From Bog-159 sp963818855 (lineage in GTDB: Bacteria; Acidobacteriota; Terriglobia; Bryobacterales; Bryobacteraceae), in assembly GCA_963818855.1 (NCBI GenBank), contig CAWFUH010000010.1, forward strand, positions 434,001-498,000: DNA of 64,000 nt, read 5' to 3'. Positions 59,308-64,000 of this stretch are shown here, in pieces. Under the pieces are notes generated by a model. It made no database searches, was not told the origin of the DNA, and saw only the letters and a program-made list of their open reading frames with translations. Each line of letters begins with the position of its first letter. The stretch's first letter is position 1. Made by a program: the position numbers and the translations under genes.

Positions 59308-60633
59308 ATGCAACGCAATTCATCGAGACACTGGAGCGGCGCCTTCGTTCTGGCCGCAACCGCGGCCTCCGGCATACTGCCGGCGCGACTTGCCGCCCAG
59401 ACCGAAAACGTGATTTTCAGTTTCAACGATCCGCAGTTCGCCGCCTCCGCTTGCGGTAATCTCCAGATAAGCGCCGGCCTGCTGTATCTGAACGACCGGC
59501 TTTACGGCACAACTCCAAGCGGCGGCACCGGCGAGCTAGGTCTGCCAACTACGCGGGATGGAGTTGCGTTTGGCCTGACGATTCCGCAAGGCGACCAGAC
59601 CGAAGTTCAGAGGAACATACTGCACAGTTTCGTCAACGACGTCGAGGGCGACGGACTCTACCCATGTGCGCGCCTGATTGCCGGACCGCGCGGCGCCATG
59701 TACGGAACCACGATGAGCGGGGGAGCTCACGGTCTGGGAGCCGTGTTCATGCTCACCCATCCGTCCGGCCAGAAGGGTTGGACGGAGAGGGTGCTGTACA
59801 GTTTCCAGGGCGGCAGCGATGGCGCACTACCGGCGGGTGGATTGACCCTCGATGCCAGTGGGAATCTATACGGCGCCACCAGCGGAGGAGGCAACAGCAA
59901 CAATGGCACGGTATTCGAGTTGATTAAACCGCCCTCCGGAGACGGATTCACAGAGACGGTACTCTACCGCTTCAACGGCGGCGACGATGGTTATGTTCCG
60001 AATGGCGACCTGCTCCTCGATAGCAACACAGGCGCGCTCTTCGGCACCACGCTCTATGGCGGCCTATATGAAGGTGGAACGGTGTTCAGCGTGACGCCGG
60101 TAGCGGGTACCATCGGTATCTGGAGCAAAGCCACGCTTTGGGCTTTTGATTCCGCCAGCGCCGCGTACAGTGCCGCCACTCCGAATGGCGGTCTTCTGGG
60201 CGGCACGGGTGCGCTATTCGGCACTACCCAGAACGGCGGAGCCCAACCGCTCGCCGGCGACTGCTGCGGAGTTGTTTTCTTCTTGTGGCAGGAGTATGCC
60301 GACAATCCCATCTACACGCTGGTCGTCCTGCATCAGTTCGCCGATGGTGCCGATGGCTCTACACCCTTGGCGGGTCTGTTCGAAGATTCATCCGGAACGT
60401 TCTGGGGTTCGACGGCGACGGGGGGCGCAAGTGAACTGGGCACCGTCTTCAAACTTGTCCCCGACCCGATCCGGGTGGAAGACTGGCATTATAGCGTGGT
60501 CTATAGCTTCCAGGGAGGAAGTGACGGCGCTACGCCCGAGAGCCCGCTGACCACCGACGGGACCGCGCTCTATGGTACGACAAGCGCCGGCGGAGTGTAC
60601 AACGGCGGCACGGTTTATAAGCTGACTCCCTGA
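59308..60633 (+). CDS. Secreted GloVer tandem-repeat protein
   Basis: 441 residues, with AGGAG 9 bases before the ATG and a signal peptide (GAFVLAATAASGILPARLAAQ). The body is a series of repeats of about 45-60 residues, each with a segment such as LYGTTPSGG, MYGTTMSGGAHGLGAVFML, LYGATSGGGNSNNGTVFEL, LFGTTLYGGLYEGGTVFSV and LYGTTSAGGVYNGGTVYKL. This is the GloVer-type repeat (TIGR03803 family), often predicted to form a beta-propeller. Exported; function unknown. Confidence 0.88.
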   Translation: MQRNSSRHWSGAFVLAATAASGILPARLAAQTENVIFSFNDPQFAASACGNLQISAGLLYLNDRLYGTTPSGGTGELGLPTTRDGVAFGLTIPQGDQTEVQRNILHSFVNDVEGDGLYPCARLIAGPRGAMYGTTMSGGAHGLGAVFMLTHPSGQKGWTERVLYSFQGGSDGALPAGGLTLDASGNLYGATSGGGNSNNGTVFELIKPPSGDGFTETVLYRFNGGDDGYVPNGDLLLDSNTGALFGTTLYGGLYEGGTVFSVTPVAGTIGIWSKATLWAFDSASAAYSAATPNGGLLGGTGALFGTTQNGGAQPLAGDCCGVVFFLWQEYADNPIYTLVVLHQFADGADGSTPLAGLFEDSSGTFWGSTATGGASELGTVFKLVPDPIRVEDWHYSVVYSFQGGSDGATPESPLTTDGTALYGTTSAGGVYNGGTVYKLTP

Positions 60634-60680
60634 GGATATGTTATTCTCGCCGGGAACGCTCCTCCGGCCCGCCACTGGGC

Positions 60681-60977
60681 GGGAAGCATGTGCTCGTAGC
60701 CGGCGATCTGATGCTGGACCGCCATTGGTCAGGGGAGGTGGATCGCATCTCGCCCGAGGCTCCCGTGCCCATTGTGCGGAAGGCGAGCGCCTACGCGGTT
60801 TTGGCTGGTGCGGCGAACACGGCGCGCAACGTAGCGGCCCTGGGCGCGCACGTCACGCTTTTCGCCGTTTCGGGCCAGGACTAAGCAGGTGCGGAACTGC
60901 GCGGCATGCTTGCCCAGCGACGCATCGACGATGAGGCTGAAGCGCTCGGCGCGGGGTTTGACGCGGCGTTACATTGA
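60681..60977 (+). pseudogene. Heptose-phosphate kinase (RfaE/HldE-like), N-terminal fragment
   Basis: GKHVLVAGDLMLDRHWSGEV, DRISPEAPVPIVRKASAYAV and GAANTARNVAALGAHVTLFA match the start of the PfkB-type D-glycero-beta-D-manno-heptose-7-phosphate kinase. An in-frame TAA at 60882-60884 falls inside GQD-x-AG, after which AELRGMLAQRRI continues the family pattern for a few residues. The remaining about 250 residues are absent. Heptose is a lipopolysaccharide inner-core sugar; an intact copy, if any, is elsewhere. Confidence 0.75.
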
Positions 60978-61144
60978 GAAGATGCGCAGCCCCCATAGGC
61001 ACCTCACTCGAGGGCGCTCGCGAGCTGGTCCTCCCCTGCTCCAGCGGCAGGTCAAATCTGCGGCCCCTATTCCGCCGGGAAGAGAACGGGCGAAATGCTG
61101 TTCGCCTGAAGAATGCGATCGCCGCGGCCCCGAGCGGCTCTCTC

Positions 61145-61891
61145 TCATTGACTCAACCCAAAGCTGTTAGTCCCTTTCGCTTTTGCGGCGAGAGGGGCCT
61201 GCGTCCGGCCCAGGGGTAAGGCATCCACTTTCACAGTAATGTAGTCGGATGGCGTGGCTGCGGCCGTGTAGCGGATGTCGTCGCGACAGCTTCGATCGCT
61301 CGGGGACCAAAGGCCGTCTTGAAAGGCTCCGGCACAAAACGACGACCGGGCGCTGTCAATCACGATGCGCTGTACCGGTTCGCGGTGGGTATTCACAGTG
61401 AAGTATTCCGCGATTTCCGCTCGGGCCGGCTTCCCCACGGAGGCCGCATGGAGCACCGCGGGAGCGAGTTCGTTGTAACGGAAATAAACCCTAAATGTGA
61501 AGCGGCGGCTGGCGATCTCGTCCGAAGTCATCGGCTGGCCCGTGTAGGAGTAAGTGGCTTCATAAGCTACCGCGGTCTGCACCCCCTCGGACGGACAGAA
61601 CATGGAGCCACCCGGTTCTCGGAGAGCCAGCTCGGAGCAGTAACTCGTATCGGCGGTATGCCTAATTGCAATCGGAACGTGCACCCTCTGGATTCCTTCG
61701 AAACGAATACTTCCCGAGTCGGCGCCCGCAGCGATGTAGGCCAGGTGCGTGAAGGGATGCAACTCCTCGGTTTGCGCCTCTAAAGGTGTCGGGTTTGCGG
61801 CAGTGGCCGTGGCCGCGGGAAGTGACGGAACGAGCAGTCCTCCGCATAGCAGGACTCCCAAATAGATCGATGTACGCGTTAGTTGAACCAT
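61145..61891 (-). CDS. Secreted hypothetical protein with paired cysteines
   Basis: 248 residues from the ATG at 61891, which has GGAGG at a good distance (AGGAGGCAAGT). A signal peptide (MVQLTRTSIYLGVLLCGGLLVPSLPAATA) precedes a mainly beta domain with cysteines in TSYCSELALREPGGSMFCPS and SFCAGAFQDGLWSPSDRSCRDD, which could form two disulfides. No family is recognised. It diverges from the sigma-factor remnant. Confidence 0.7.
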   Translation of the reverse strand: MVQLTRTSIYLGVLLCGGLLVPSLPAATATAANPTPLEAQTEELHPFTHLAYIAAGADSGSIRFEGIQRVHVPIAIRHTADTSYCSELALREPGGSMFCPSEGVQTAVAYEATYSYTGQPMTSDEIASRRFTFRVYFRYNELAPAVLHAASVGKPARAEIAEYFTVNTHREPVQRIVIDSARSSFCAGAFQDGLWSPSDRSCRDDIRYTAAATPSDYITVKVDALPLGRTQAPLAAKAKGTNSFGLSQ

Positions 61892-61965
61892 ACTTGCCTC
61901 CTCTATTTGATAGGGCGAGAATTTCACTCCACGGCGATCATGATGGGATTAAAATATTACTGAAA

Positions 61966-62385
61966 GTGGAAAAGCACCGTTCAGCAGTCGAGTTAACCTG
62001 CATGCTCCAGGGCTGGAGAGACGGGGATTCCCGCGCCCTGGATCGCCTGACGCCTGTAGTCTATGCGGAGGTGCACCGTTTAGCCCAATGCAAACTGGCG
62101 GGCGAACACGCGGGGCACCTGTTGCAGCCCACCGCCCTGGTGAATGCGGAGCGCCGACATCGCCGCCCGCACGCGGGTCTTTCGGCGCCCGGAGATCTCA
62201 TGGCCGCCGAATCCGATCCGGTCCACCTGATCGACCTCGATCACGCACTTGACGAGTTGGAGCGACTGGACCCGCGTCAGGCGAAGATGGTGGAATTGCG
62301 ATCCGTGATACGCGACTACCGAATCGCGCGCGCCTGGCTTTTTGACCGGCTGCAGGATGCCAGAGGCACCACCCCGGCGCCGTGA
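61966..62385 (+). pseudogene. ECF sigma factor with internal deletions
   Basis: 139 residues from the GTG at 61966. The start (MLQGWRDGDSRALDRLTPVV, YAEVHRLAQCKLAGEHAGHL, LQPTALVN) matches region 2 of the ECF sigma factors that accompany Ser/Thr kinases in Acidobacteriota. After LQPTALVN the conserved EAYLRL, core-binding and -10 recognition segments are missing. HALDELERLDPRQAKMVELR is kept, but most of region 4 (the -35 recognition helix-turn-helix) is replaced by a direct jump to RIARAWLFDRL. It probably cannot direct transcription. The kinase starts 13 bases after its stop. Confidence 0.7.
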
Positions 62386-62398
62386 TCCGTCCAGGCCC

Positions 62399-64000
62399 AT
62401 GACACCGGAAACGTACAGGCAGGCCGCCGCGCTGTTCGATCAGTTGCGCCAGCTTCCGGAGATGGAGCTTACGCCCGCGCTGGAAGCCGCCTGCGCCGGA
62501 AACGCAGAACTGCGCGAACAGGTGATGCGGCTCGTCGCGGCGGATCGAAACGCGCGCGGTAGTTTTCTGGCGGGCCGGGCGGTCGAAGACGCGGGCCGAC
62601 TGCTCGCGCAGGATACCGTGGGAGCAGCCTCGCCGCCGCATTCTGCCCCCCAGCTTCCGGCGACCCTGGGCCGCTATCGTATTTTGCGGCTGCTCGGCGA
62701 GGGTGGCATGGGGGTGGTTTACGAAGCCGAACAGGAAGAGCCCCGCCGCGCCGTGGCGCTGAAGATGATCAAGGCCGCCTGGAGCAGCACGGATCTGATC
62801 CGGCGCTTCCAGCAGGAGTCGCAGGCGCTGGGCCGCCTGCACCATCCGGGCATCGCGCAAGTATATGAGGCAGGCACCGCCGATACCGGCGGCGGGCTCC
62901 AGCCGTTCTTCGCCATGGAGCTGATCCACGGTCAGCCGCTGACTGCGTACGCCGATGCGCACCGCCTGCAAACGCCGCAGCGGCTGCGGCTGATGATTCA
63001 AGTCTGCGAGGGGGTCGAGCATGCCCATCAGCGCGGGATTATTCACCGCGATTTGAAGCCGGGCAACATTCTGGTCGATGAGAACGGCCAACCCAAGATC
63101 CTGGATTTCGGATTGGCGCGGGTGACGGATTCCGATGCCCAGGCCACGCGCCAGACGGATGCAGGTCAATTGTTGGGAACGCTGGCGTACATGAGCCCGG
63201 AGCAGGTGCGGGCCGATCCCCTGGCCATAGATACGCGCAGCGACGTCTACGCACTGGGCGTCATCCTGTACGAACTGTTAGCGGGCAAGTTGCCGTACAC
63301 CCTCGGGCGCCAATTGCCTGAAGCTGTGCAGATCATCCGCGAACAGGACCCGGCCCCCCTGAGTTCGGCAAACCGCGTTTATCGCGGCGATGTTGACACG
63401 ATCGTGGCCAAAGCGCTGGAAAAGGACAAAGAGCGCCGCTACGCATCGGCGGCGGATCTGGCAGCAGATATCCGGCGGCACCTGGAGGATCAACCGATCC
63501 TGGCCCAACCACCTGGCGTGGCGTACCAGATGCGTAAGTTCGCGCGGCGCCACAAGGCGCTGGTGGCCGGGGTGACGGCGGTTTTTGTGGTGCTGGTGGC
63601 CGGGGCGATCGCCAGTACGCTGGAAGCCGCGCGTGCCCGCAGGGCTGAGAGATTGGCGCTGGCCGCGCAGCAAGCGGCCACTGGGGATCGCGATCGGGCG
63701 GTGAAGGCGGAAAATCAAGCCGAACAGGATCGCAATCGCGCGCGGGCTTCCGAAGCGCGGGCATTAGGCGACCGGAACCTGGCCTTGGAACAGAAGAGAC
63801 GGGCGGACACCGAGGCGGCGACGGCTGCTGCCGTGAATGGATTCCTGCAGAACGATTTGCTGGCGCAAGCCAGCGCGATCACGCAAGCCGGACCAGCCGC
63901 CAAGCCGGATCCGGACCTGAAGGTGAGAACCGCGCTGGACCGGGCGGCGATCAAAATTGAAGGCAAGTTCGCGCGGCAACCGGAGGTAGAGGCCGCCATT
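62399..64000 (+). CDS. Transmembrane Ser/Thr protein kinase, 3' end outside window
   Basis: Open from the ATG at 62399 to the window edge (534 codons, no stop). The kinase domain (about residues 90-355) has LLGEGGMGVVYEAE (glycine loop), VALKMIK (lysine), HRDLKPGN near 215 (catalytic loop), ILDFGLA (DFG), GTLAYMSPEQ and RSDVYALGVILYELLAGKLP. A transmembrane helix follows near 386 (KALVAGVTAVFVVLVAGAIA), then a long alanine/arginine-rich coiled coil; such kinases often end in TPR repeats, here cut off. It is the partner of the adjoining ECF sigma gene. Confidence 0.95.
   Translation, partial: MTPETYRQAAALFDQLRQLPEMELTPALEAACAGNAELREQVMRLVAADRNARGSFLAGRAVEDAGRLLAQDTVGAASPPHSAPQLPATLGRYRILRLLGEGGMGVVYEAEQEEPRRAVALKMIKAAWSSTDLIRRFQQESQALGRLHHPGIAQVYEAGTADTGGGLQPFFAMELIHGQPLTAYADAHRLQTPQRLRLMIQVCEGVEHAHQRGIIHRDLKPGNILVDENGQPKILDFGLARVTDSDAQATRQTDAGQLLGTLAYMSPEQVRADPLAIDTRSDVYALGVILYELLAGKLPYTLGRQLPEAVQIIREQDPAPLSSANRVYRGDVDTIVAKALEKDKERRYASAADLAADIRRHLEDQPILAQPPGVAYQMRKFARRHKALVAGVTAVFVVLVAGAIASTLEAARARRAERLALAAQQAATGDRDRAVKAENQAEQDRNRARASEARALGDRNLALEQKRRADTEAATAAAVNGFLQNDLLAQASAITQAGPAAKPDPDLKVRTALDRAAIKIEGKFARQPEVEAAI

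Noticed and set aside
59664..59927. Additional small forward frames inside the GloVer gene
   Set aside because: They are off-frame readings of the tandem repeats.

Overview
The window looks like chromosomal DNA from an Acidobacteriota bacterium close to Bryobacterales/Solibacter. I infer this from a GH30 enzyme ending in the Solibacter-type C-terminal domain (TIGR03437 family), a carboxypeptidase-regulatory/TonB-plug-like protein, a GloVer-repeat protein, an ECF sigma factor paired with a Ser/Thr kinase, a caa3-type oxidase operon with two subunit III genes, and overall high GC. No taxonomic marker such as rRNA is present, and I saw no tRNA or CRISPR array.

Layout: 1-8100 holds mixed metabolic and hypothetical genes (mtnA, GH30, pirin). 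8178-12227 holds a broken DUF5615/DUF433 toxin-antitoxin pair behind lepA, then an enoyl-CoA hydratase-ribH-nusB run. 12228-14540 is a poorly coding stretch around one isolated gene that joins a lectin-like domain to a TIR/deoxyribosyltransferase-like domain. 14541-21574 holds an orphan HicB and an RND efflux operon (permease, adaptor, TolC) whose permease carries a 1-bp frameshift. 21687-30800 holds envelope and secreted functions. 30802-36450 is a putative surface-glycan block: a methyltransferase, a very large GT-C-like membrane protein and a Wzt-like protein lacking most of its ATPase core. 36512-40971 is a three-gene signalling operon (hybrid kinase, single-domain regulator, NtrC-type regulator). 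41108-45682 is the cytochrome c oxidase operon.

45773-49263 is a mobile-element hotspot. It has a complete ISKra4-type insertion sequence with inverted repeats and a 9-bp target duplication, then remnants of an ISNCY-type transposase, a TetR regulator, a D-2-hydroxyacid dehydrogenase and a group II intron reverse transcriptase. 49284-53064 returns to ordinary genes (glgA, trxA, a DksA-like gene, a second NtrC-type regulator). 53073-55485 is again broken up (chimeric pseudogene, an intact Phd/PIN module with a palindromic operator, a frameshifted DUF2971-like gene). 55708-64000 has an M16 protease, an intact GloVer gene beside a decayed copy, a heptose-kinase fragment, an internally deleted ECF sigma gene and its Ser/Thr kinase, which runs off the end.

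Three families of short palindromic repeats are scattered between genes. Two copies lie inside genes and encode part of a signal-peptide n-region. Pseudogenes and single-base frameshifts are unusually common, so either the genome is decaying locally or the assembly carries indel errors; read mapping would separate the two.
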